64,000 nt of DNA from Cycas panzhihuaensis (GCA_023213395.1 CM041465.1:72237741-72301740); one strand, 5' to 3'; shown: positions 45,256-55,953, counted from the stretch's first letter. A program made the numbers and translations. Notes: generated from the letters alone by a model not told the origin.

Positions 45256-46122
45256 TTGTGCTCGAACGCAATGGGCAGCAACACCCTTTCCTTTATCATC
45301 CTGGTTGCCTTTGCGTTTGTCACGACGCTTGAACCAACAGTTCTTCTCATGGTGACCATCCTTCTTGCAATAATTACACTTTCCATTAAAATTCTTCTTG
45401 TCTTAGGAGCTTTCTCCAGACAGTTGTGTGATCTTCTCCTCCTTCGGGGCCTCCATCCACTGAGCTTTCATGGCTAAGGCCTGACTTGAACCGGATCCTC
45501 CAAGCAAACCATGATGTTTTAGCTTGGCATCCTCTGCTAGAATTAGGTTTTTAAACCCGTCAAAAGTTTCTGCCTCCATCACTTCATCTTTACCGTATAT
45601 GGTCTAGAATGTGGCGAATGCAGCTGCCAGCTTCGACATGATTATCGCAAATAGGAGCGCATCATCGATCGAATTCTGCTTTAACTCTTCTAACTTGTTC
45701 TTCAAGTCGGTTATCTTGTTCAGGTAGGAGCTGATGTTGTTCTCATCTTCGACTTTTGAATTGAGTAGTTGCAACATCAGAGCAAGACGCCTATTCGTCT
45801 TCTTCTTCTCAAAAGTGTCACACAACTTCGTCCAAATCTCGGTTGGGTCATCTAGATTGTGAACAAGGGTTCTCTGGTCCGACGCTAGTGAAAGTTTCAA
45901 GAGTATGACCATAAATTGCTTCTCTTCAAGTCTGATCCGCTCCTTATAGTCAAGTGGGACTGACTCAAGCTTCACCTTGGTGATTCCCCAGAGTTGGTTC
46001 ACCATCAGAATTAGCTCCATGTTAGCCTTCCATTCGTTGAAGTTGTTACCATTAAAGATAACCTTTGGCATAAGCTTCTCCATCTCGAATATCTGGCTAC
46101 AAAATGAAGTACACAACACCAA
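45256..46122 (-). pseudogene. Copia G gag
   Basis: Gag starts MEKLMPKVIFNGNNFNEWKA at about 46085 (the open frame extends to 46122) and runs through LWGITKVKLESVPLDY, DPTEIWTKLCDTFEKKKTNR and SSYLNKITDLKNKLEELKQN, all typical of copia gag (UBN2-type). A stop near 45604 precedes the region with the zinc knuckle CNYCKKDGHHEKNC (about 45330-45375). Confidence 0.88.
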
Positions 46123-47534
46123 ATGGACGATATGAAAAATGCACCCTTGTGACCTTCCTTTGCTTCACGAGCACACTTCCAAAGGACCCTAACACAGATT
46201 ATGCTCACGTCACTTGAGCCACTGACTGTATTTCTTCCCTTTTCCGTCAACAAACGTCCTTAGATGGTCATTAAACGTCACACCCGACACTCCACATGAC
46301 CAAAAAATGCTCGTTTTAGTACAAAGAAGGTACCACGAGATGACGGTGCACGGTCACAAGTCTCAAATACACACACAACGCCTCGATCCACGCTTGAAAT
46401 GGGTCAACAACGCTTCAATACTCCAAGTATTATCTTTACACTATATAAAAGTTCATATGTCAATGGTACAAAGGGTCACTTTTTATATTTTCACTTTGAG
46501 GGGAATATGCCAAAAGGCATATTCCCAACAAATACGACTTTTAGAAGGGGGACGTTCGTTCTCTCACTAAACCCATGTGGTTTTAATATATCCAAAAGTC
46601 ATACGACTTAGGACTTAGTGATATGTGCGACCCTTGGTATCTCCTCACTGTTTGGAGATCTTACGGCAGCCGCAACTCCACCACGGACGACCTGCGTGCC
46701 TGCTGTCTTCTTCCAGACGGACGGACCTCACCAACAGCTCACGGAACAACAGTCTTCTAGACAGCAGTCAGCAACCTAAATTGAGAGAGACGCTGCCCAG
46801 CCACGTGGAGAAGCGCCCAATCAAGGAGAAAGATGTACAGTCACGCATCAGTTCGGAGCCCAGCCAGGGAGAGAACACACAGCCACTCAGAGAAGCGCCC
46901 AGCACACTTCAAACATGCCCAAAAATAGCCCAGCTGTGAGTATTAAGCGCCTAGCCAACACAATCCGTACTTAGGCTTTATATATCTTTACTGTTTTTAG
47001 CATTGTACAGCGCTTATTTTATGTATACAAGTCTCCAAAACAGCCCAGCAATATCTTAACACACAAGTGCGAGCTCAATACAGTGAATTCACCCAAGGAG
47101 AGGGGTCACAAAAGCACAACAACTCAAAAAATATGAAGATCTGCTAGATACAACACCTAAACCAAGTGTAGCATGCTGAAAACGATCCAAAAAAGGCTCC
47201 AATCTCTCCCTTATACAGACTTGTAGGTAGATGACTCCAGAAAATGGTCTTTCCTTATGAGTTTTATTGTGTTCTGATCAACTTACTTGTATACAAAGAA
47301 GGTTGTCCTCAAAGTCGCCGAGCCACCAATAGAACGTGTTCTGCACGCCTGAATATTGACTCCGATAACCCTTACACTTTGTTGAATAGTGATCTCCTTT
47401 CCAACAACCACCGATTTTCTATGCGCCTTCCGCGACGATCGGAGTTGATGGACCCTCAAGAATTCGTCTTGGGGGGGGACATCATCACTCGGCGACCAAC
47501 GATCCAATCTCAAGCTTCAACTGCGGGGGACCCT
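46123..47534 (-). other. Copia G leader, 1.4 kb
   Basis: No gene is seen. It contains a perfect hairpin with 11-bp arms and an AAAA loop (46501-46526), a plus-strand TATA-like CTATATAAAAG at 46441-46451, and a GC-richer stretch at 46640-46940. It may hold an old solo LTR beginning TGTTGGGAATATGCC on the minus strand at 46529 (unproven). Confidence 0.45.
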
Positions 47535-47546
47535 CTTTCGATACCA
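47535..47546 (-). other. Primer binding site of G
   Basis: The minus strand reads TGGTATCGAAAG, sharing TGGTATC with initiator-Met sites, directly at the LTR end. Confidence 0.6.
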
Positions 47547-47900
47547 TGTTCACCCATGTTCAAGATCATACATGATGTTCTCAACCACGGGATCTTTAAC
47601 CATACACAACAAGCAACAAATTGAAAATACAGAATGCGGATGCGAGTAACGGGATATACGTGGGAAACCCTTTGGAAAAAAACACCACAAAAGGATCCTC
47701 AAGGGATCATTGATTATTACACAATGAACTTGGATGATTGAATACACAAGGCCTCAAGGCATATATACTCTCCAAGAGGTGTCACCCGTTTAGGGTTGTG
47801 ACCCTCCGAATAAATCGCACCTTTTCGCTCACACCTTTTTACATAATTAAACCACATTAACATTAATTAAGTGACTTAATAATTAACTGCCACGCTAACA
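47547..47900 (-). repeat. 5' LTR of copia G (354 bp)
   Basis: On plus it runs TGTTCACCCATG to CCACGCTAACA. Its main part (from about 47575) is copied again at 48029-48360. Confidence 0.88.
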
Positions 47901-48487
47901 TGGTGATTAAAAAATGAAGGAAATTTCATATGGTATCATGTGTTAATGAGATAGTAGCAAGCTGAAATTTTTGTAGAAATAAAATTTGCTTGCTGAACTT
48001 CATAGGTCTGCAAAATCTTCTACACAGATGTTCTCAACCGCAAGATCTTTAACCATACACAACAAGTAACAAATTGAAAATACAGAAAACAGATGCACAG
48101 AACACAGGATATACGTGGGAAAACCTTTCGGGAAAAAACCCACCACAAAAGGATCCTCAAGGGATCATTGATTATTACACAATGAACTTGGATGATTGAA
48201 TACACAAGGCCTCAAGGCATATATACTCTCCAAGAGGTGTCACTCGTTTAGGGTTGTGACCCTCCGAATAAATCGCACCTTTTCGCTCACACCTTTTTAC
48301 ATAATTAAACCACATTAACATTAATTAAGTGGCTTAATAATTAACTGCCACGCTAACATGGTGATTAAAAAATGAAGGAAATTTCATATGGTATCATGTG
48401 TTAATGAGATAGTAGCAAGCTGAAATTTTTGTAGAAATAAAATTTGCTTGTTGAACTTCACAGGTCTGCAAAATCTTCTACAGAGCT
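47575..48487. repeat. Tandem duplication of LTR piece plus flank (about 455 bp, two copies)
   Basis: Copy 1 (about 47575-48025) and copy 2 (about 48027-48480) each hold the G LTR from GATGTTCTCAACC to CTAACA plus 120 bp of the same D-leader flank (GGTGATTAAAAAATGAAGG to AATCTTCTACA). Identical flanks exclude two insertions. The join ...CTACACAGATGTTCTC versus the continuing CTACAGAGCTCC suggests a short microhomology (ACAGA). Confidence 0.88.
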
Positions 48488-49040
48488 CCAATTGATGTGA
48501 TTCCAATTGTCAAAGATGAGTCTCTGAGTCTACTTTCCAGCACAAAACTCGGCACCCAATTTTGATGACGTATGAGGAAGTTATTGCTATTTTAGTGAAC
48601 AATAGTTATTTTTAGTAAGAATTCTAGAAAAATATAATCTCCTAACTTTGCGGGCTGCCAAAAACTTTTCAAAACTCATTTGGACCTGATTCCATTTCTT
48701 GAAGATGAAGTTGTGAGTCTATTTTGCAGCACAAAAATCGGCACTCAATTTCATCATCGTGGGAGAAAGTTATTGTTGATTTAGTGAAGACTACTTTCTT
48801 TTGTATTAGAAAAAAAAAAAAAGTGAAGAAAATTTCTTCCTTCTTTTTATAAGGCTTAAAAGGCTATTGTAAAAGTGAGAAAAAAACACCTGGATTGGAG
48901 CAATATCTGGTGTCCTCACTCAATTATTAGTATTGCATTTTAGCACTCTAAAATCACTCAAAGCAAGCACTCTAAAGACACTTCAAGTAAGCACTCCAAG
49001 CAAGCACTCCAAGTAAGTATTCTATTTTCAGTTAAATGTA
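48488..49040. repeat. Diverged tandem repeat with TATA-like box
   Basis: Two diverged units of about 190 bp share GAGTCTACTTT/GAGTCTATTTT, CAGCACAAAA(C/A)TCGGCA and GAAGTTATTG/GAAAGTTATTG. They are followed by an A-run, TTTTTATAAGGC and a stretch of AAGCACTC words at 48950-49015. It looks like the U3 and R part of an LTR, either D's own leader or another inserted element. No coding. Confidence 0.5.
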
Positions 49041-49969
49041 CGTTTGATACAATTCGATAATCTTTTCACTCTTCCTAAAAGGAATGCATCACGTACGCTA
49101 TTTTCTGCCATCTTGTGCTTGTTCACACACTCGCCAAGGTTGAGATAACTTGGTTGGCAAAATGTTGTGCCATAAAAAAGGTGTGGGTTGGGACTAGACT
49201 AAACCGAAATATTGGTGAGGTTTGGTTAGCCATACCATCATGCCTCAATTAGGGATCATCTTGGTAACCAACTAGGAAAACTGAAACTTTAATACAAGAT
49301 TAAAATAAAACTGATCCAATATCCGTCATAGCCATGGGTATGCACGTACCACTCTTTAGAGGAGGTATATAGCTGCTCATTAGTGAACTGGGTGAGGATT
49401 GGGAGTACCTGGGCTCCGTTGTGACTTGGATTTCATCACCAAGCACAATTGCAGGTATCGCGGGTGAAGGCCAACTTAATTCTACTAGAAGCCTAGGCAT
49501 ACCTTCAACAACCTCAACTACAAGTTGGACACAAGTTAGAGGTTATTGGGCTGATTACGCATCCTACATTTAAGTTTTAAGTTGTGTAAACCCAATGATG
49601 TCAGCTTCTACATTGGCCTACAATCTTGTATATTGATCACTTACTTATTTAAAAAAGTGATCCATAGTGTAATCACAATCATAGTGCTTCTCATATTCCT
49701 GCTGCGTCAGGTTAATATTTGCCACAAGTGTTAGTGGCCAATTTTCATCATAGTGCTTCTCATATTCCTGCTGCGTCAGGTTAATATTTGTCACAAATGT
49801 TGGTGACTTTTCTCTAAGTTGCTTCCTTCATCTTTGAGCAACCATTCTCATTTCTTCTTCCTTCTGCTACACTACTTCATTACATTTCCCATTTGTAAAT
49901 AGTGATTGGTCATTTATTGCCATCACTTTTATAGTCCCTTGTTTATTTCTTCCCTTCTCAAAAGACACC
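49041..49969 (-). pseudogene. Unassigned minus-strand coding-like remnant
   Basis: Minus-strand frame with an internal duplication: two units of 69 bp (49678-49746 and 49747-49815) encode INLTQQEYEKHYD twice (23-codon repeat). Downstream is a 66-codon open stretch (49300-49500, WPSPAIPAIVLGDEIQ). I do not recognise the family. It lies just before the D gag start on the opposite strand, and several stops interrupt it. It could be a gene fragment captured in D's leader or a piece of another element. Confidence 0.4.
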
Positions 49970-50870
49970 ATGTCTTCACAGTTCAAGCAAAATGTGAACT
50001 GCATTCTAAAAGGGAAAGAAAATTGGGACATGTGGTTCACTGGTGTCAGAAATGTTGCAAAGTATAAAGGTCTATGGAGAGATCACTTACAACCTGTACC
50101 ATCTGTTGCAGCTACAGCTACCTCAACTACTTCTGGAGGAGGTGCTCCAACTGCTCCCACTGAAGTTGCAGCTAAATGCCAATGGGAACTTAATGATGAT
50201 AAAATCCGTGCTGGGATACTGCTTGTCACTGATTATTCCCTGCATAATCTCATTGATGAAGCTATACATGATACATCATGGAAAGTTCTTGAAGTTCTTC
50301 AGAAGAACTTTGACACTAAATCAGACTTAGAATTAGTTCACTTAGTGCTGAAGATGAGCAAATTGAAAATGTAGAAAGGACACGCAAATGAGACAATCAA
50401 TCTCCTTCGTCCAATCAAGCAACCCATTGATAAAGATTTTAAAACTCAATGCATTACATGGGCTTTCTTGATTCAATCATGTCTCCATATCCCAGATTAT
50501 AAAAATCTATTAGGAAGTCTTCAATCTAGTGGCACTTTGAAGACCCTAAACTTTGAGGCTCTTGCTAACAAGTTCATTAAATTTTATAAGACCTTTGATA
50601 CCAACTTTGCCACTATATCAGATCCAGTTGATGTTGCTTTTGAAGTGGAAGAAGATCTTTGTTATACCAAAAATCAAGGTCAATACTCTCGTAGAGGTGG
50701 TAATTCCCGTGGAAGAGGAAGAGGTAGACAACAAGGACAACGTCCTCTTGGTCAATGTGAGCTCCTCAACTCCAACAAAAACAATCTCAAGGGCAAGGCC
50801 AAAATAATCAACCTGGACCTAGATCCAGTAATCAGAGACAATCCAACCAGCCCAATACTTCTTATTGGAC
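49970..50870 (+). pseudogene. Copia D gag
   Basis: The ATG at 49970 opens MSSQFKQNVNCILKGKENWD, then W-containing gag motifs, for 134 codons to a TAG (KLKM-TAG-KGHANE). The frame then continues (LLGSLQSSGTLKTLNFEALA) to an Arg/Gly-rich box RRGGNSRGRGRGRQQG near 50690-50740 that binds nucleic acid. The zinc knuckle CQRCNRKVHYAKNC lies at about 50890-50930 in another frame. Confidence 0.85.
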
Positions 50871-52490
50871 TGGAAATCAAACAATTGTGTGCCAAAGGTG
50901 TAATAGAAAAGTACATTATGCCAAAAATTGTAGAACTGCCACCAACAAACTACCAAGTTATCAATAACACCATGGTGCACATAATGTTGATAATACTTCT
51001 TTTGAAGATGCTTTTGGTGGAACGCAATTTGCTCATGCACACCTTCAAAGAATTGGGACCACTTCATCAAATGTTGTTGATAGATCCATTAAGTATATTA
51101 AGTCTCATTGTCGCTATGCTTATTCACTTTTGCCTTCACCACTTGGAGTTGCAAATAGTGCCACCTCAAATACTTCATCATGGATCATGGATACTGGAGC
51201 AACACAACACATGACTTGTCATCGCCAGTTCTTTCAGGATTTTGACTCTGAAGTTCATGGTGTTGTACACATGGCTGACAAATCATCTTAGTCAGTCGAA
51301 GGACTTGGAACTATTTGCCTGAAACTCCCAGACTTTCCAGATTTTACACTTGTTGATGTTTTATATATTCCTGCTCTGAAGTAGAATCTGCTCTCCCTGT
51401 CCACCCTTGTCTCTCATGGATTTGATCTGAGTGTAACTGCAAACAATCAAACTCTCTATGTCATTCACCCTCCTTCAAATGTTGTGGTTATGACCGGAAT
51501 TCTTGATGGCAAACTTTTTCGCCTAATTAGCTCACCATCCTCTAAAGCCAACTATGTTGATGATGACTCTGCTTTTACCACAACCCTAACTCCTCAAAAG
51601 TTGTCCCAAGCAGCCCTATGGCATGCTCGTATGGGCCATATCAAAATTGATCATTTAGGAGAACTACAAGCCACTCTTCCTGGTTTGCCTGGGCTCTCCT
51701 CTAAGCCCTTTAAATGCGAAGCATGTATTATTGTCAAATCTCAAAGACAACCCTTTCCTCATAGTCAGTGGAAATCCAGCCAACCTTTGCAGCTTGTACA
51801 CTCAGATATATACGGTCCTATGCCCATCCCTTCTCTCAAACAGAAGTGGTACTATATTACTTTCATTGATGATTTTACCAAGAAAGTATGGGTTGCTTTT
51901 CTTGCAAAGAAAGATGAAGCTTTTTCTATGTTTCAAGCTTTCAAGGCCCGCGTAGAAAATGAATCTGGATTCAAGATCAAAATACTCAAGACTGACAATG
52001 GTGGCGAGTACACATCCAATGAGTTTGAATCGTACCTATGTCAACATGGAATCAAACATCAGACCACTATTGCAGGTACACCCCAGCAAAATGGAGTTGC
52101 TGAGCGCATGAGCAGGACCATCATGAATATGGCTCGTGCTATGCTGGTATATAAGAATGTCCCTATCTATCTTTGAAATTTGAGGCTATACGGACTGTGT
52201 GTATTACATCAACACTGTTAGTCCCTCCAAGCTCGGCCCCTCTCCACATGAAATGTGGTATGGACAAACCCCCTCTATCTCCCACTTCAGAATTTTTGGG
52301 TCTACTTGTTATGCTCATATTCTGGAGGAACATAAAAATAAGCTCCAAAATAGAGCCATCAAAGGCATCTTTGTCGGATACCCTATGAACAAAAAGGGAT
52401 ACAAGGTTTTCATACCTTCACAGTGCAAAATCATCATCACTAGAAATGTTATCTTTATGAGATCAAGATCAATTACTCAGACTTGACTCC
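50871..52490 (+). pseudogene. Copia D protease and integrase
   Basis: Protease reads SWIMDTGATQHMTCHRQF near 51180-51235 (D-T-G intact), with TAG stops after ADKSS and ALK. The 230-codon stretch 51484-52176 holds LWHARMGHIKIDHL, CEACIIVKSQRQPF, QLVHSDIYGPMP (first Asp), ILKTDNGGEYTS (second Asp) and TPQQNGVAERMSR (Glu). After a shift, FRIFGSTCYAHILEEHKNKL and GIFVGYPMNKKGYKVF (52199-52486) form the integrase tail. The catalytic triad is complete. Confidence 0.9.
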
Positions 52491-52559
52491 AAGATGCCTT
52501 CATATCGATCTAATGATGCTACTGAATTTGATGTCCAAATTCCAAAATTTAGGGGGGGA

Positions 52560-54530
52560 GATGCTGAATAGTTGCTCAAAATCTTGGAATCTGACAATAG
52601 AGCCTCGGAGGATACAAGTTGTGACTCCCAGCCAATGTGTACACATCCAGCACCATCATTTGTGAACATCCAAGTTGACAAAGGCAAAGCCATAGCAGAA
52701 GGATCATCTTCTCCAACATCTATGGCTGGCCCATCTTCTCCAGCATCGTCAACTTCCTCCGTGCCAAATATTTCACATGATCCTTTTCAGGATCAAAACA
52801 AAGACCAAGAGGCTGTGGAAATGAAAACCTCATTCCCAACTCAAGGTTTTCGTGAAGCCTACCAGCTACACAAGGACATGCGACCAGATGTGGTAGGAAA
52901 AACTGGCCCTAGAAGTGCCCATAGAGCAAGGATGCATGAATCACTTTTCGTTGAGCTTGAACCAGCAGAATTGCACCTTGCTCTTAATGAAGAGCCCCTA
53001 ATGTACCAAGAAGCTGTAAAGCATGCAGCTTGGAGAAATGGCATGAACGAAGAATACCGATCTCTTATTAAGAACGGTACATGGGAGCTTGTTAATCTGC
53101 CACTTGGAAGAAAGGTAGTTCAAAATAAATGGGTGTTCAAAAACAAGTACAGATCAGATAGCATCCTACAAAAACACAAGACGAGGTTGGTAGCAAAAGG
53201 ATTCATGTAAAGGGAAGGCATCGACTACACTAAAATCTTTGCTCCTACAACCAAGTGGCCTAAATCAGAACTCTTATAGCATTGGCTGCTCAACAGGGTT
53301 GGAAAATCCACCAACTCGATGTTAAGACCACATTTCTCAATGGGGACCTTAAAGAAGAAATTTACATGGCTCAACCAGAAGGATACGAGATTGTCGGTCA
53401 GGAGCATAAGGTTTGCAGGCTCAAAAAGGCCTTGTACGACCTAAAGCAAGCCCCTCGTGCTTGGTTTACCAAGTTGTCTGAAAGAATGAAGCAACTTGGA
53501 TATGAGGTTTATGACTATCAAGATATTGATGCAACATTATTCATCAAGCACCAAAATGATAAAGTCACTTACCTCTTAATCTTTGTGGATGACATGCTAA
53601 TAACCGGGAATAGTGAATAGGTAATCAGTCAGTTGAAGAAGGACCTTGCTAAAACTTTTAAATTGTCTGGCCTTGGGTTGATGAAATATTACTTGGGAAT
53701 TGAAGTAACTCAAAAGAATGGCAAAATCTTTCTCTCTCAAGAAAAATATATCAACGATCTTCTAACAAAGTTTCAGTTGGAAGGTGCTCGACCAGTGGAT
53801 ACACCTATGGAGTCTAATATTAAACTCTCAACTGATGGTGACATTAGGGAGGCAGACGCAACACTCTACAGGCAACTTGTAGGTAGTCTCATCTATACTA
53901 CCAACACAAGGCCAGATATTGCACACTCTGCTGGCGAATTTGCAAGATTCATGACAAGTCCTAAGCAGAATCATTGGCAAGCTGCAATACGAGTGTTGAG
54001 GTACCTAAAGACAACCAGCAAATATGGTCTGTTGTATGAACCCAATGCAGAATTTAAACTTTATGCATACACAGACTCAGACTTTGTCGGAGATAAAGAC
54101 ACAGGAAGATCTACATCTGGGTACGTAACATTTCTTGGAACAGCACCAATATCATAAAGATCCAAATGGTAGAAGATAGTTACAGACTCAACTACTGAAG
54201 TTGAGTATTTTGCTGCTTCTGAGACAAGCAAGGAGGTGATATGGCTTAGAAAATTATTGAATACATTAAATGCCACCCAAACAAGTTCTATTAGCTTACA
54301 TGTAAATAATCAATCTACAATCCAGATGGTTAAAAATCATGTATTTCATGATCGTACCAAACATATAAGTACGAAAGTCCACAAGATTAGAGAACTAGTT
54401 AATGATGGAACAATTCAACTGGAGTACTGCCCCACAGCAAATCAAGTGGCCGATATCTTCACCAAACCACTGAAGAGGGTGAAGTTTGAACAGTTCCGAA
54501 AGCAACTCGGCCTTAAGGGCTTCCATCTCC
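52560..54530 (+). pseudogene. Copia D reverse transcriptase and RNase H
   Basis: A linker then RT: YQEAVKHAAWRNGMNEEYRS, NKWVFKNKYRSDSILQKHKT (ends at a TAA at 53208), IHQLDVKTTFLNGDLKEEIY, ALYDLKQAPRAWFTKL, LLIFVDDMLITGNSE (catalytic VDD, near 53580-53620), a TAG, then GLGLMKYYLGIEVTQ, SLIYTTNTRPDIAHSAG and RNase H TDSDFVGDKDTGRSTSGYVT. Two more stops precede STTEVEYFAASETSKEVIW and NNQSTIQMVKNHVFHDRTKH. It ends VADIFTKPLKRVKFEQFRKQ. All domains are recognisable; five or more breaks. Confidence 0.92.
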
Positions 54531-54564
54531 AACTAATTGAAGGAGACGACAATAGGACCATTAT

Positions 54565-54675
54565 ACTCTGTCTCATTCGTGAAAATCCCTTGTGGGCGCA
54601 GAAGGACAAGAGTAAGTCTCTGCTCTATCCCATTCGTGAAAACCCCTTGTGGGTGCAAAAGGATAAGGGTTGTAT
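54565..54675 (+). repeat. 57-bp tandem repeat at end of D pol
   Basis: CATTCGTGAAAA occurs at 54574 and 54631. The repeats encode IRENPLWxQKDK twice and lie after RNase H, so they may be 3' untranslated sequence. Confidence 0.75.
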
Positions 54676-54957
54676 CATTTTGGAAAATCAAAACCTGTGA
54701 AAACCCGAAAGGGCATGGGGGATGACCAAATGGTATATGGAGACTCAGTAGATTTCAGCCACAAAATTCATTGCACTGATCGGCTATCTGGCTTCATTTA
54801 AAGAGTCGCTTGAGCCATGTTAGTAGATTAGAAAATTTGTGGGTTTTCTTCCCCATGAGGGTTTCCCACAAAAGTGTCATAGTAGTTTGCCTTGTAAGAG
54901 GCTCAAATGAAGACCTCATAGGATACAATAAAATAGGATGAAATGACCTTCTACCAT
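54676..54957 (+). other. Copia D 3' untranslated region
   Basis: No gene; sequence between the pol end and the polypurine tract. Confidence 0.6.
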
Positions 54958-54969
54958 TAAGGGGGAGAT
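54958..54969 (+). other. Polypurine tract of D
   Basis: TAAGGGGGAGAT directly before the 3' LTR. Confidence 0.75.
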
Positions 54970-55267
54970 TGAAAAGGGTTAATGTCACAAGATCATTACA
55001 TTAGTTGATTATTTCTAAAAAGGGTCTTAAGTGAACTTTAAATTAGATCACTTAAGTGAAATGCACTTTCATGTGCATTATGTGTAATTTCATTTCACCT
55101 AACTTTAATGCTCCCTCTCTCAATATAAAAGTAAAAGCTCAATGGAGGTGATTCATTCTTCCCTCCCCATTTTGTGAGAGTTACTTTCTTTCTCTCAAGT
55201 CTCTCTTGCTCCCATGTTTGCCTTTGTGTTTAGTGCATGGAGATGAAGGACAGTTCCACTCTTTTCA
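54970..55267 (+). repeat. 3' LTR of copia D (298 bp)
   Basis: It starts TGAAAAGGGTTAATG and ends CACTCTTTTCA, then TSD CTAGA. It lacks the 52-bp duplication of the 5' LTR and has a different U5. Confidence 0.9.
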
Positions 55268-55272
55268 CTAGA

Positions 55273-55410
55273 GTCTATCTTTCTCCCAACGTTGACTATG
55301 ATCGCGGCGTGATTCAATTTCCACCCTGGTTGGCATAGAAGAGGACCCAATTACCTACTCAACTTTATACATCCTACCTAACCCTAATTCAAACGGCAAC
55401 AAAACCAATG
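55273..55410 (-). other. Gypsy E leader end and primer binding site
   Basis: On the minus strand TGGTTTTGTTGCCG (55394-55407) lies three bases from the LTR end. It keeps TGG....GTTGCCG of the tRNA-Asp primer site used by Athila/Tat elements (family knowledge), with the CGCC part changed. Confidence 0.4.
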
Positions 55411-55953
55411 TGTGCTTCTATTTATTTAAATTCTTTTATGCATAACACCAACAAGTAGGCACAAGAAAAACAACAGGTATCCTAATTGATTCTATCATAT
55501 GACAAACTTAAAGGACATACACCAATCCAGCAAATGAACACCAACCATAATCATTTCATTAATGATGGGTTGCATCTAGTTCTCTCACAACCAGACGCAA
55601 ACCTAGAACAATACACATGATTCAAATAGATGCAATACACAACAAAACTTTTGGTTACAACTATATAGGCGTGTGGCACCCTGTATTCTTTCAACAGTTA
55701 CATACACATATGCATGCATGCCTTTTACAAGGATAATTCCATATTTATGACCATTAATTACTTGAAGGGACTACAGTTCTATGGTTGGTTGCAACTGCTC
55801 CCAACTGAAGAATGCCTAGTTTCAGTTACTTGCCTGATCACTAATGTGACTACTTTCCCATCTTCTATTCATTTTGCAACTGTTTGGTTGCAACCGTCTT
55901 CCTTCATTTTGCCCAACATTTGATGATACCACAACCAACATAATCCTACAACA
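55411..55953 (-). repeat. 5' LTR of gypsy E (543 bp)
   Basis: On plus it runs TGTGCTTCTATT to CCTACAACA. It aligns over its whole length with 17496-18037. The outer flank is GACAT. No polypurine tract on its right, as expected for a 5' LTR. Confidence 0.7.

Larger units (their letters stand above)
41704..47900 (-). mobile_element. Copia element G inside D, TSD TCGTG/TGGTG
   Basis: Minus-strand Ty1/copia, same family as H. LTRs at 41704-42046 and 47547-47900, flanks TCGTG (41699-41703) and TGGTG (47901-47905), one mismatch. It carries gag, zinc knuckle, a damaged protease, a shifted integrase and a long intact RT ORF, and has an unusually long leader (46123-47534). It sits in the leader of D. 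Confidence 0.88.
40972..55267 (+). mobile_element. Copia element D, split by G, TSD CTAGA
   Basis: Plus-strand Ty1/copia with LTRs at 40972-41273 and 54970-55267 and exact flanks CTAGA (40967-40971 and 55268-55272). Its leader was opened by copia G. The gag-pol body at 49970-54530 keeps all domains but has several TAG stops and shifts. It inserted 11 bp from element N, inside the leader of E. Confidence 0.9.
17496..55953 (-). mobile_element. Gypsy element E (Tat-like), host of nested insertions C, F, N, D
   Basis: Minus-strand Ty3/gypsy element opened by four direct insertions. Its own parts, in its 5' to 3' order: 5' LTR 55411-55953, primer site near 55394-55407, leader, gag 34860-36310, protease 34321-34700, RNase H tail 33574-33850, integrase about 26900-28217, minisatellite 25801-26790, extra ORF (23946-24926 and 18180-18792), polypurine tract 18038-18051 and 3' LTR 17496-18037. 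Without insertions it would be about 9.5 kb. The two LTRs are 542 and 543 bp and roughly 10 percent different by eye. Caveat: outer flanks TACTA and GACAT do not match as a target duplication, so the two LTRs could belong to two related copies. Confidence 0.55.
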
